A stretch of 64,000 nucleotides of DNA from Sambucus nigra. Lineage: Eukaryota; Streptophyta; Magnoliopsida; Dipsacales; Adoxaceae. The notes beneath the pieces are model-generated. The model was not told the origin of the DNA. It did not search any database and was given only the letters and a program-made list of their open reading frames with translations. Made by a program: the position numbers and the translations under genes. Positions 47,060 through 57,839 of this stretch are shown one piece after another. The stretch is taken from the NCBI GenBank assembly GCA_949130495.1, contig OX422220.1, forward strand, positions 11,081,133 to 11,145,132, given 5' to 3'. Each line of letters opens with the position of its first letter. Position 1 is the stretch's first letter.

Positions 47060-47155
47060 TTTCCATCGGAGTTCACATTGATTACACCAATAAAATGCAA
47101 AGAAATTTGGATGGAGTTTAACAGGCGCACATATAAGACTGTCACTCTAGCTCAG
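47060..47155 (+). other. Possible orphan exon (32 codons)
   Basis: A 96-base open segment lies between a pyrimidine-rich 3' splice-site-like sequence (tttttgttttcaacttag) and a 5' splice-site-like CAG/GTATGA. It reads FPSEFTLITPIKCKEIWMEF then NRRTYKTVTLAQ, with higher GC than its surroundings. I do not recognise the protein. It could be a fragment captured by a transposon or a chance frame. Confidence 0.3.
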
Positions 47156-47161
47156 GTATGA

Positions 47162-47164
<3 letters not shown>

Positions 47165-47226
<62 letters not shown>
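47165..47226. repeat. (AT)n microsatellite
   Basis: About 31 dinucleotides directly after the possible exon. Confidence 0.95.
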
Positions 47227-47228
<2 letters not shown>

Positions 47229-47802
47229 ATACATTATTTTATCATATGTTAGTTTATAACTCTCGGTAGATGATTATTTATTTGTTGTCATATTTTAAAC
47301 GACCAAAAATCATTGAAATTTATAGATTTTAATCACCTAGACTTTAAGATTGTTCCACATGTCTTATTTGTGATGCACATTTTTGGGTTGTTATAAGTAA
47401 TTTTTAATTGGTTTATATTTTTTATGAGTTCATACATTAAGAAGATGATTTCAGTGTTTTCTTCAATATGGAAATATGTGTAACCAACACCATTTTTAAA
47501 ACAAATACAAATTTAACCCATTTCTCCTTCGTTGGTTGTCCTGAAATCAATCATACCAATATTTACCTTTTAACTAGTTTAAACATGAGAATGTTCGTAC
47601 AACTATTACTCTAGTTTTCTTGCATAGTTAAGCATTAACTTATACCATCTAAAAAGTATAAGTGTGGTTTTTAGATGAAATTAAAGACTGGGTGCCAAAT
47701 TGGGTATGTGTGTCTCTACTCATGAATGTTTGTTTGCAACCAATAATTGTTTTATGAAGAAGTAACGTACAACTTGGGCTTGAAATTGTGTGGTTGGGGG
47801 CG

Positions 47803-48510
47803 CTAAGGGGTTTCGTCCCCCAACATCACGTTTTCAAGCCTAAGTGTGGATATTCACAAATTTGTGTCGTGCTCTCAAATCGGGGGTCCCGTGACCATAC
47901 GGTCAGTTCCTAAAAGTTACATTAGACCCGTGTGAGGTGGTGGTGCCGCTCACGGGGCCGTTTTAGGGCCCTAAGGGGTTTCGTCCCCCAACAGCATGTT
48001 TTCAAACCTAAGTGTGGATTGTCTTTATTTTGGGTCGTGCCTTCAAATCGGGGGTCTTGTGACCATGCGATCGAGTCCTGCTAGATACATTGGAACCATG
48101 CATGGTGATCATTCCACTAAAGGGGCAGTTTGGGGGCGCTAAGGGGTTTCTCCCTCTAACGACATGTTTTCAAGCCTAAGTGTGGATTTTCTCAAATTAT
48201 CATTATATTCTCAAACTGGGGGTCTCGTGACCACGTGATTGGTTCCTGCTAGTTACATTGGTTCCGTGCGCGGTGATCATTCCCCTAAAGTAGCGCTGGA
48301 GGGCGCTAAGGTGTTTCTCCCTCTAACGGCACGTTTTCAAGCCTGGGTGTGGATTTTCTCAAATTATCGTTATATTCTCTAATTGGGGGTCCTGTGACCA
48401 TGCGATCGGTTCCAGCAAGTTATATTGGTCACGTACGAGGTATTTGCGCCTCTCACGGGGCCGTTTGGGAGGTGCTTTGGGTTTTTTCCCTCGAAAGGCA
48501 TGTTGGCAAG
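47803..48510. repeat. Tandem repeat of about 168 bp, four copies plus a partial fifth
   Basis: Units start with ctaaggggtttc-tcccc/t-aac and contain gttttcaagcctaagtgtgg, then a cgggggtc-c-gtgaccat-cg block and a tca-cggggc block. Starts are at 47803, 47971, 48139, 48305 and about 48475, spacing 168, 168, 166 and 170. Copies 3 and 4 are more similar to each other than to copies 1 and 2. The unit length is typical of plant satellite monomers. The array ends abruptly at the SNF2-like fragment. Confidence 0.92.
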
Positions 48511-48692
48511 ATATTCTTCCTTTTCTGGCCTTGCCAAATGCAGCATGTTATAGAGCTCATTGAAATTGTTCTGGAAAGGAGTCCCAGATAATATGATGCA
48601 TTTTCCTATTTGGAGTTTGATAGATTATTCCAAATATGACTCCTCTCATTACAGGGAGTGTGTCCTTCATCAAGATCCACCAATATAGGACA
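48509..48692 (-). pseudogene. SNF2-family helicase fragment (CLASSY/DRD1-like)
   Basis: SNF2 enzymes use ATP to move or remodel nucleosomes; the plant CLASSY/DRD1 group acts in RNA-directed DNA methylation. Reading the - strand from 48692: CPILVDLDEGHTPCNERSHI, which holds the motif II box as DEGH. After a one-base frame shift it reads KCIILSGTPFQNN, FNELYNMLHLARPE, which is motif III and the following segment. The combination DEGH + LSGTPFQNN-F-E-L + RP is the CLASSY-like pattern. Only about 60 codons remain, with no other helicase motifs on either side, so it is a captured or decayed fragment, not a gene. It is flanked by the 168-bp array and a foldback. Confidence 0.75.
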
Positions 48693-48845
48693 TTCCAGGG
48701 AACTCAAGGTGGCCTCACAAGGAACTTAACTTATGCTCAGGAGACGAAGGATGGGGAAGAAGCTTCTACTGAGCTAGTTCGATAATAGCCTCAACGTTTT
48801 AAACAATTTGTAGTAGCAGCCCGACCCTATCATTATGAACAAAAG

Positions 48846-48925
48846 AGGTGGCCTCACAGGAAGATTAAGACCTTAACAACCCTAATTGAGGGTTGTCAAG
48901 ATGCTAATCTTCCTATGAGGCCACC
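48846..48925. repeat. Foldback of about 80 bases
   Basis: aggtggcctcacaggaagatta (48846-48867) pairs with taatcttcctatgaggccacct (48904-48925) with two mismatches. acaaccct and agggttgt pair inside. A third partial copy of the arm (aaggtggcctcacaagga) lies at about 48706. The structure could be a small MITE or hairpin-RNA source. Confidence 0.7.
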
Positions 48926-48929
48926 TTGT

Positions 48930-49344
48930 AATATTGAGTTCACTGCACCTTAAAATTAAGCCCTAACAAACATTACTCCTCACTCTTTTCAACTTTTGTT
49001 AACATGATAAAATAAATATCACATTGCATAAATAGAGTGTCAACAATGCAGTAATATAGTGTCAACAATGCACCAATCAATCAAACAATGCAATAACTAA
49101 AATATAAGAACACACCAATCAACAATAATACACAACCACCTAAACTCAAATTAAATAAATTTGTCTAGTGATATTATTACAACATAAAAAAATATTACTA
49201 CATCTTCATCAAACGATAAACTAGCTAAGTGGTAAAAGAGTCTAAATAATTTTTCAACAAGTTCCCTTCTCCACTCTCGACGTACACTAGAGAATCTTCG
49301 AAACCATCAAATACTTTATCAACCATGATCTAACACTCACCCTC
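48930..49344. other. Unassigned AT-rich interval
   Basis: Low-complexity aat/caa-rich sequence with no coding pattern. The left end of the CACTA-like element should lie here or further left, but I find no CACTA terminus. Confidence 0.5.
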
Positions 49345-49694
49345 CTACAATGGAAGATTATGTACCTTCATCCCTACTTCAGTGGAGATGAGCATGCACA
49401 CCCCAATGACGAATTTACCACTCATGTCCTCTATATAGTATTTCTCACCATAGTCAGCATGGGTTGTTGATGATGATCCAAGACCTGTGGCATGTTGAGG
49501 CGTTGAGAAAGGGAATATTGAAGGAGGAATCAAAATTTATGAGTGGAATGAAGAAGGAGGAATCGATAACTGTGAGGGAAATAGATGAGGAAAATTTTGA
49601 GGAGGTATAGGGTAATCGGGATGCATTGGGGGCAGTAGGGGCATACGACCGGTTAAAAGGGACATAATCTATGAAAGTTTATCATTCACACCTT

Positions 49695-50470
49695 CTAATT
49701 CATTTTAAGCCCCATTATATCCCCTTCAGTCTTAGAATGACATTCATCGTTGGACGAGAAATACTTATTAATAGAAGAAAGCTCTTCCACTACAGGGGCA
49801 GAGTGTTTGAATCTTATTTTTAACATATGCGAGCCCAAACCTCTCGTCCTCCCTCTATGGTCCTTCCCAAAGGTTTGTACGAGGGAATCATTGTCAATGT
49901 TATCGAACGAGCTTGAATCTGACTGACTACTGATAGACTCTATTGATTCTAGAGTCTTGGCCAAGTGAGGAGGGAATTTATTATCTTTGTCTCATCTAGC
50001 ATGCGCCTACAAGTTGTCCCTATTTGGTGTCTTACCTTTATCCGGGCTTCCTTTTGTCTTGGTTGACCACTCGTTCTTCAAATATATATAAGATTTTGAG
50101 CAAAGTCGATGGACATCAATTTTTTTGGCCCTATTATGCTTATTTTTCTCCATTTGTAGCATTTTCGAGTCCTTCGCCTCGTTTTGTAGAAAATCATTCC
50201 ATTCACTGATTGGCATCTTAACATTCGAAGGGACTTTGTCTTTGAGCACCAAAATGTCGGAGCTCGATGCTCCGTTAGGGAAATTCCTTTGCCTAAGGTT
50301 TCTCTGATATGTTCGGAGTTGTTCCGCAACCCGAGAAAGAGCCTTATTTTCAGAGTTTGCTAAAAATGGAAACTATTTATTGAGTCTCTCGTAGATTTCA
50401 TCTTTAATAGCTTTATCTACGAGGTTCCAATTGTCATCTCTTACCACTCCCACATTCATTTTTTCCTAGG
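49695..50470 (-). pseudogene. Transposase_24 (Ptta/En/Spm)-like protein remnant
   Basis: In CACTA elements the second gene (TNPA type) binds subterminal repeats. Reading down from about 50459: MNVGVVRDDNWNLVDKAI, then a stop, ENKALSRVAEQLRTYQRNLR, then MPISEWNDFLQNEAKD...EKNKHNRAKKIDVHRLCSKS. The last part matches the PF03004 pattern (W-x-x-F, K-N-K-x-N-R, H-x-x-G/C-S-K-S). A Ser/Asp-rich C-terminal part lies at 49964-49695. At least one stop and a few frame changes disrupt it. Confidence 0.65.
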
Positions 50471-50824
50471 AAAAACACTTGGATTTAAATTTTTGAAGGT
50501 GATTCTTATCCCCTGTAGGGTTATTTCCCAATGGGCTTCTTCTTAACCGACCCAACAGTTTCAGGAGCATTGGGCATGACTGTTGGATTATTAGAAGTAC
50601 CTTGTCAACTAGAAATCAGAGTAGTGGAGTGTATTTCTGATGGAGATGTGTATTGGTCTCCAATTAGTGATAAGAATTCTCCTTGTGGTTGTGTCATCTC
50701 CTCAGTTCTAGCTTTGTTTCCATTACCGTCCAACATTATCTACATAAATAATAAAAACCCAATGTGTATCTAGACATAAAAACTCAATGTGTACATAATT
50801 TCAAAGTTCAATATTAAATTATAA

Positions 50825-51419
50825 CTAATTAAATAAATTATTTATCCATATATTATAATTTACCTTTTTATGGCAAGACTTTAATAAAAGTTCAATGTGT
50901 CTGATCTCCATCCATTCGGGATTTGTTTTAAAAAACCTATGGATTTTTTCACGTGGATAATTAAGAGGAAGCGTATCTATAATGGATGTATAGATGTCAG
51001 CAACATGAACTCGAAATCTCATCCTCTTCATCCTATTGGAAAGATTGAGTTTGACGTGTATATGTCGCGAGACATCGCAGTCTTTGACAATGCTCTTTGT
51101 ACGTAATTTTATCCATAAAGGGTGAATTATTTTTTGACCTCTCTAACAACGTAAGCAAGGTCACTTCTCTATCGGGATTATGTATGTGAAATATATATTG
51201 TATGGCTTCATTCCAGCATTCTGGTAAGGAAAACATAATACGACTGAACAAATACTCTTGCTGGAGATGAACTCCATGATTTATAGGGTAGTTAAATTCT
51301 TCGATCTTCCTATTCCCATACGAGTAAACCAGAGTACCCTGAATGATGCTCATTAATGAAAGATGTACGAGTGTGGTCCAATTGTAACCTTTCCCACTCC
51401 TGCTGCCATTTATTGGCAC
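50825..51419 (-). pseudogene. Unrecognised coding remnant in the CACTA-like element
   Basis: Two adjacent - strand frames (51419-51033, 128 codons; 51031-50825, 68 codons) have amino-acid-like composition, for example EEFNYPINHGVHLQQEYLFSR and PLNYPREKIHRFFKTNPEWMEI. They are followed by the Transposase_24-like region. I do not recognise a domain. They may be 5' exons of the same gene or part of another CACTA protein. Confidence 0.4.
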
Positions 51420-52714
51420 TTTGACTCATATTTCTCGAGAAAAATGAATGAGGGCGTAATTATGATTCCTATAAGTAATGGATCTAATGAATCATTAACT
51501 AGTTATTAAGAACTATAGTTTGAATAGTGTTCACACATACACGCAAAAATAAATAGACAAATATACACACATATATACGTAAAGATATATGAATGCGATT
51601 GTAGAGTCACTTTGGGTCGAGTAATTCCGCAACTGACATATCATGTAATTTAAGCAAAGAACGGTACGAACCAGGTCGTGAAAATCTTTGTGACTCGACC
51701 TTTGATTTCCTTTACACAACGATTACTTTCCCTCTCATATAAAGTCTTCTCTTTACAAGGGAAATTCCCAGCAATAATATGACATTTGAGAAGGAGAGCG
51801 TGTAATAAAACTATAGTTGCATAACAAGCCTTACTCGCTCAACAAAAACAAACTCCACCATCTAAAATCAGTAATGGGAACACTTTCTATAGTTGTAAAA
51901 AGCCAGGGCACTAGTCCAAAGACTGTCTAGACAAAACTCCAAGTAAATCAGCGGAGCCACGTATTCTACCACGAGTGACTCTCGTGTATGTGTGTGTATC
52001 TCCCCGTTAATTTATTAGGTTTTGAATATCTACTTTTGTCATTTAACCCAACAATCCCTAAAATCAATCCTAACATCGACCTTAAATTAACCCTTACAAA
52101 CATTAATCCTAAAATTAACCCTTATAATCATTATTCATAAAATTACTCCTTTATAAACATTACCCCTAAAATTAATCCCGAATTTAGGATCAATATTAAA
52201 CTTAAAACAACGTTAGTCATATATTTTTTTCTAGACTTAAACCAACATTAGTCATATATTTTTTTATATTCAATATTAAGGGACACACATTTTTTTTACT
52301 ATTTTATGTTATATTTTAGCCCTAAACCTAAACCAATATTAGTCATATATTTTGTCTATAATACACACACACATACATTATACGTACACATACACTCATA
52401 TATATACTATACACACATACACGTATACATATACACACACACATTCACATACATATATATAAACTGAAATACACACACATAAATACAGAAATACACATGC
52501 ACACACATATACACATTGAAATACACACACATATACATACATACATAAAAATACACACATCAATACATAATGAAATACACATAAATACACACCTTAGAGA
52601 TTGAAAGAGATTGAGATGAAATCGCATAAAATTGCACGAGAGCCGAAATTTAGAGGTTTTAGGGTGTTTGCTAGTTAAATGAGAAGTTCTTCCCTGTAAA
52701 TTTAGTATAAAGAC
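51420..52714. other. Non-coding part of the CACTA-like element with CA/TA-rich low complexity
   Basis: No supported gene. 52360-52600 is a degenerate (CA)n/(CATA)n run; the Tyr/Val/Cys-rich frames there are artefacts of it. Near 52070-52340 short AT-rich phrases (ccctaaaattaa; ttagtcatatatttttt) recur. Confidence 0.6.
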
Positions 52715-53010
52715 GCTGGTCACGGCTCATGGTCGTGACCACATTCTGTGACACACTTAATTTTTAACACGTCAGCGTAAAAATAATAACCTCATCACGG
52801 TTAAAAGTCGTGACTCCATTCCTATAATGGTCACGGCCCAAAGCCGTGACTATATCAGTGTGGCTTTGGTTTCTGGTCACGGTCTAAGGCCGTTATCCCA
52901 TCTGAGACCAGATTTGGAGGGAAATATGGCTCCATAATGGGCATGGATGGATCACGGCTCATAGCTGTGACTCAAGAGAGTCATGACTTTTATACGTGAC
53001 CACATGAGAG
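52715..53010. repeat. Subterminal palindromes of the CACTA-like element
   Basis: Units such as gtcacggctcatggtcgtgacc, tcacggttaaaagtcgtgac, gtcacggcccaaagccgtgac, gtcacggtctaaggccgtta, atcacggctcatagctgtgac and tcatgacttttatacgtgac are each a short inverted repeat around a 4-6 base centre. Repeated binding sites of this kind near the ends are known in CACTA elements. Confidence 0.85.
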
Positions 53011-53234
53011 ACGATCTATTACCAAAATACATCATGGAATTCATCACGCCTATTTCATATATGGTCAAGACTATCGACTATGACCCTTTTTTGGGACTAA
53101 TCACCCAATTTAGTGTAGTGCTTCTATGTCTTCCTCCAACGTCAGACAAGACATTTGGGACAAACATTCTTCCAGAGAATCTATAAAATCTTCCTCCCAA
53201 AATCTATTCTCCACCGTTAGTCGTTCTTCCTCTT

Positions 53235-54694
53235 CATCAAAGGCACTCGTCTGCTTTATGTGTTAGCAAAGGATTATCGTTGATGTTGGTTTGTGGCAGC
53301 TTGATATCTCCTCTTTTGACATATATGTCTATTATCTTTCTGAGGGTAAAACACTTGCTCGTTGGATGTCCCACCTTGTTATGTACCACACAAAACTTTG
53401 GGCCCTCTCTATCTTCTTAAGGGATGGGTGTTGTATTGGCCACAATGGGACAACACAAGTTATCTCGGATCATGAGATTGTAGGTCTCAATATCTTGCTC
53501 CACTGAGAAATGCAACTCTAGGGGATCTTCCTTTTTGACATTCCCCTCGCTTCTCCTTCCCCTTTGGCCATAATTTCCTCCCTCGTGTTTCCCATCCTCA
53601 TCATTAGCATAGTTCATGCGAGGAGATATCGCTCTCCCCGAGCTACCCGACGGTTTTAGTAGCAAGCTTGACAAGGCTGGCGAGGGTGCTGGCAGTGGTT
53701 TCATAACTTGGGTAATATTCCTCACAGATTTAAAGAATGAAGTGAATGGACCTTCTTGTGGTTCATTTAATAAGTGGCATATATATTCTGGTAACAAGGC
53801 TTCTGCACATACTTGAAAAAGTCTTGATTCTCGTGTCTCCTCTCTTACATCCAGAGAGCGCTCGCAAAACCTTCTGATGTACGTCATTACATCCTCGTCA
53901 GGCTTTTGTTTCTCTCAAGACAGTTGGGTAAGAGTGAATTCATCTTCAGCTAAGAAGAATTTCTGTACAAACTAAATGTGAAGGTCCTCCCATGTGGCCA
54001 GATTGCCTGGAGCCAGATGGGAATACCACGTGTAAGCTTTCTCAGTTAAATACTTAGAAAATTCTTTAAACACCAGCTTCTTATTATTATAATGGGCCCC
54101 AATGTTCTCCAAAAACCTTTTAAAATACTCCTTGGGATTCCCCCATTTTCCTCTGTATTTCTTAAAGATAGGGAGAATATATCCTACCGGGTAGGGCTCA
54201 TTATTTTATTCCTCCGTGTATGGAGTACAAAAATCTTTGTAAATCGAAGAAGCTTCTCCTCCTGCCTTAGAAGCCACCATTAGTTTCAACGGATCCTTCT
54301 TCATCTCCTCCATCGTAGGAGGAACTAGGTTGTGTTGCACATGAATTATCATTATTGGGTTTACCGTCTGTGGTGCGATCGACGTGCCATTTCCTGGGCA
54401 CATGACCGGGGGCAAAGACGGTGCAGCTGTGCCTTGCATCCCTCCTCTTATAGTGGGAGGAGAATTTAGCGATGATGTTGGTGGGGGCGCACTGTTGGTG
54501 GTAGTTTGATCCACTCCTCCATAGTTAAAGGGAGCTTGTAGAGTCACTGATGGGTTTATTAATGAACTAGGACCCATCGTAACCCCCAACATCGCCTAGG
54601 CTGCTGGAGTCTTATTGAACTCAACGAATAGGGTCATCAACCCTTCCATCTATGGGGCTGCATCAGTCGTCCCACTTGGGGTGGGTGCAGGCAT
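53235..54694 (-). pseudogene. gag: Ty3/gypsy Gag remnant
   Basis: Would form the particle core of a retrotransposon. The probable start is MPAPTPSGTTDAAP at 54694, followed by two stops and a Pro/Gly-rich stretch (54592-54206). The Retrotrans_gag domain reads KWGNPKEYFKRFLENIGAHY, then KEFSKYLTEKAYTWYSHLAPG, W-E-D-L, QKFF, and PDEDVMTYIRRFCERSLD (about 54150-53840). After an Arg/Glu/Gly-rich part, a zinc-knuckle-like CVVHNKVGHPTSKC (C-x2-H-x4-H-x4-C) lies near 53380. The reading decays before 53235 and is cut by the CACTA end at 53120; no protease or RT follows. Several stops make it dead. Confidence 0.82.
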
Positions 54695-54788
54695 CTCTTT
54701 TCGCCCTACTCACTCTTTGTATGGTATTTTGGTGAGATCCTCCTCTTCTTCATGCTACATAGCATCGAAGTCAATGTTCCTTCCCACT

Positions 54789-54807
54789 CCTCGATAGAGT
54801 CGCCAAA
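54789..54807 (-). promoter_or_regulatory. Primer-binding site of the second Ty3/gypsy element
   Basis: On the - strand TTTGGCGACTCTATCGAGG begins at 54807, directly after a TTACA LTR end. TTTGGCGACTC is a known primer-site type in plant Ty3/gypsy elements. It lies 95 bases upstream of the probable gag start. Confidence 0.7.
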
Positions 54808-56124
54808 TGTAAGATGCGAGTTCTTGATATGATTTAATTGTCAAGGGAGGCATAACCCCTTATCAAGATGATGATTATGGCTTTAGAACAATCAACAATA
54901 ACAATAAATACAAGTCTCAAGTCAACACATTGGATATACAGAAATCTCGTATTAAATGTATCTTTTCATAATAAATATTGTACCAAAACAATCAATAAAA
55001 GTCGATCCCACAATTAACTTGGTTGTAGGGAGTAGGGGCAAGGACCCTTAGCGCAATGAAGGCAAGGAAGTAACCTTAAAAACACAATGGTTAACAAGTG
55101 GTTGATCTCTCAATAAATGTTCTTACAATAAACTCTCTTATCTAGGAATATTTTGACAATAATTCTGGGCTAGAAAAGTGTGACCCTTCAATAGTGTAAC
55201 TTTTGAGGTATTTATAGGGGAGGAACATCATTCGAGTGAGATTCCCGTAATTAAAGTGATTGTGTTTTTTGACGTTGGCAGTCTTATGCATTTAATGTCA
55301 AAGATATCAAATTAAATGATCTAGATATAATGGTTTGGGCTGGAACACTATTTGTGATCTCAGAGTTGTAAATGTATTATATGGGATGTGACGTGCCAAT
55401 TACGGACCTAACATCCTAAGGATTTTTTACTTGAGTGGTATTTCATCAAGATTTTTAGTGATAGACATGCTGACGTCAAAGAGTTGGTAAACAGTAACCT
55501 ATGAGAGATGTGCTGTCATATCACTCCGAAAGGTAGTTCATCGAATAGAAGGTTGCTCGAGCTACAAGTCTCCCGAGCAACTTTATGATATGTATGTGGG
55601 TACCTCAGACTCACACTTGTACAACTGTTTATAACTCGGACCCCTCGAACGGGTTCTCAGAGATGTTATTTCGAGGTACTAATGAGCTATGTTGTGCGCA
55701 AAACTAAGGTTTTTCCTAAGTACCCTAAATGGAATGGTCTATTTCAACGCCTTGCACCCAATCCTCCAAACCAAATCCCTTCGAGATACCCAGGATGAGG
55801 TTGTTCGATAGTTTATGTAAGCTCTCCCATGTACTTCCAGACATGGTCCTTCGAGGGTACCGAGTAACCTCACATCTTTATAAAGTAATCTTTATATTTA
55901 CAAGGAAAGATAAATATAAGTACATCAAGGCTCCTATTACAATTTGTGTTCTTCTAAGTTTTATCTCCTATGCTCGGTATTTTTTGGAAGATCCTTAGAG
56001 CAACTTGTATTTTTATGAGCAACCTTCTTTCCATGATCATTCGAGTAGCTTCAGCTTTGTGTGAGCAACCATCTCTAACCTTTCTTGTGAAGAGTTAGCG
56101 TTGTTGTAAGCCTGGACCCCTACA
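54808..56124 (-). repeat. Putative 5' LTR of the second Ty3/gypsy element
   Basis: On the - strand it would begin TGTAGGGGTCCAGGC at 56124 and end ...TCTTACA at 54808, next to the primer site. About 1.3 kb, no coding pattern; the 89-codon + strand frame at 55729-55998 is not convincing. The outer boundary rests only on the TG...CA rule because no second LTR is present. Confidence 0.5.
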
Positions 56125-56639
56125 AATATTGTCCCAACTTTCATGGCTTATTAACCCAATAAATTCAATATCGCACATTAGTAAATCAAAGTAATAATTA
56201 ATTAAATATTCTAGGATTCAATATTCTTTCGGGTAAAGAATTTATACTCTCTTTATAAACAAAGTCAATATTAATTAGTATATGAACATGTGACAAGGTT
56301 TAATACATTCATATTGTATTGTACAATATTTTTTAACTATCGAATGAATTCCTAAAATATCACTCAAGAACCTATATTTAAAATCAACTACTAAGAGTAC
56401 ATAAAACTATGCTGATAGTATATCGATTTCTATATTGGTTTTGAACGGTTCAATTATACTGGAAGTAGATTTTTGATCTTCTGTGAGTAATAAATCTACG
56501 AACCAAAATTCCTACTAACTTTAATATACTAATATAACATTATATATATATTCCCACATTCGTAATGATTTACATACATGTTATTATGAATAAAACCATA
56601 ATAATCTTTGCTTACATTTAAGGCCACGTGTACATTAAT
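56125..56639. other. Unassigned AT-rich interval
   Basis: No gene or repeat recognised. It may be 3' untranslated or LTR sequence of the copia remnant that follows on the - strand. Confidence 0.45.
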
Positions 56640-56985
56640 CTAACTCCCATTCCATCCATACTACTATCAAAAGACCATTTTGTTAAGATACTCTTAAACA
56701 TATCTACCTAAGTGTTCGCTAATGTAATCTTGGTCACTATCACATCTTATGTCTACACCACACCTTAATTTATGTGAAACTTACGTTTAATTTGTTTATC
56801 TCTTTGTGGGTTATGGTTTATTTTAAATTAATAATTTCTCATATATTATCATAATAAATTTTAATATTTGATTACACTATAAGACCCACTCTTATATCAC
56901 TAACAACGTTCTTGATCAATATGGTTTCCTTAGTTGCGTTCGAAGCGACAATATATCTAACCTCCACGGGAAAGGGAAAGCGGGA
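56640..56985 (-). pseudogene. Ty1/copia RNase H remnant
   Basis: Reading the - strand from about 56975: VRYIVASNATKE..LIKNVVSDI, which corresponds to the copia pattern AEYVAAxEAxKEAxWLKxLLxDL. After decayed sequence follow IYYDN-x-stop-EIINLK, then HKEINKLNVSFT, matching the CDNxxAIxLxxNPxxHxRxKHIDVxxHxxR region. Multiple stops. Only the C-terminal part of the polyprotein survives. Confidence 0.7.
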
Positions 56986-57405
56986 TTATTTTACTAGACT
57001 AGGAGGAAAATGAGATGGAGTGATATAGAGTGCTAGATGAGAGTTCAAGTTGGGGTATAATATTGTCTTATATCTTCTCCTTATAATAAATATGTTCTAT
57101 TTATATGTATAAGAGTCCTATTTACATAAATTATTGGCTTAGGCATTCTTCATTGCATTAGCCTATATCTTTAGCCCATTTTTTCAACTTCTTGAGTTAT
57201 AGTAGAACTATATTCGGTAATGTCATTATCATTGACAATGCCTTAATTATTTAGTGCTTAGTCTAAGGGAAATTAGGACTTGTAGAAACATTGGTTTCTA
57301 TGGCATCTATGTGTAGTACCCTGTGGACAACTCGACATGTTCTTCATTTAATTTCCCCCAGGGATGCGGGGATCGGTTTGTATTCTTGATCGACCTAGTT
57401 ATGCC
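56986..57405. other. Unassigned interval
   Basis: AT-rich with no recognisable coding pattern on either strand. Confidence 0.45.
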
Positions 57406-57407
57406 TA

Positions 57408-57839
57408 TTATTTTTTTTTATGAATTGCTCTCACACGGAGAGTTTGATTAAATAAAATAGATACAATGGTGTAGGATGAGTGAGCCCACCTCCAAGGCAT
57501 ACAACAAAACCAAAAACCCAAAATAAAAGACCTAAGAAGGTAGATCATACATGATCAAACCTACAAAATAAACGAGCAAAAAGAGACAAAAACAAATAGT
57601 ATAAAAGATCCAACTAATGCGCTCCTTGATAGGCTTTTCAGATATGCTGAGTTTTTGCCTCTCGAGTTGCAACAAGACGAGCAATGAGTTTAATAAACTC
57701 CTCTTCCACTTTCTTTGGATCTGAGATTGACAAATAAATGGCATTAAGCACTTTGGATAATAAGTTACTCAAACCATCATTAACCTGGTAAATGGCTTCC
57801 TTAGCTAATTCAGATTTTAATTTTGTCCCATCATGGAGA
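57408..57839 (-). pseudogene. Possible retroposed fragment with A-rich tail
   Basis: On the - strand an open stretch (57839-57638) reads HDGTKLKSELAKEAIYQVND...LIARLVATREAKTQHI and stops. About 230 bases of non-coding sequence follow, ending in an A-rich tract (ataaaaaaaaat, 57420-57409). A truncated coding end plus a 3' tail and A-run suggests a LINE-mobilised transcript or a LINE 3' end. I do not recognise the protein. The upstream side is cut by the chromovirus LTR at 57840. Confidence 0.35.

Larger units (their letters stand above)
46552..47802. other. Unassigned AT-rich interval
   Basis: No supported gene. It contains one possible exon (47060-47155) and a (AT)n run of about 62 bases (47165-47226). 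Confidence 0.5.
49345..53120 (-). mobile_element. CACTA/Spm-like DNA transposon, right end defined, left end not found
   Basis: On the - strand the right end starts CACTACACTAAATTGGGTGA at 53120, a CACTA-type terminus followed by a GGGAC-like motif. Inside it (52715-53010) lie at least six short palindromes of the form GTCACGG..CCGTGAC, the subterminal repeat arrangement typical of CACTA elements. Further in, a Transposase_24-like gene lies on the - strand. The element interrupts the gag remnant of a Ty3/gypsy element (53121 onward). The matching left CACTA end and the 3-bp duplication could not be located, so the left limit is a guess; no TNP2-like transposase was recognised. Confidence 0.6.

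Noticed and set aside
49786..49800. cactacaggggca as the left CACTA terminus
   Set aside because: It lies inside the coding remnant (PVVEELSS on the - strand), has no subterminal palindromes nearby, and the flanking triplet does not match the right side.
52396..52723. Tyr/Val/Cys-rich - strand frames
   Set aside because: Translation of a degenerate CA/CATA repeat; low complexity, no start context or domain.
55729..55998. 89-residue + strand frame in the putative LTR
   Set aside because: No recognised motif, opposite to the element's strand, and inside sequence best explained as LTR.
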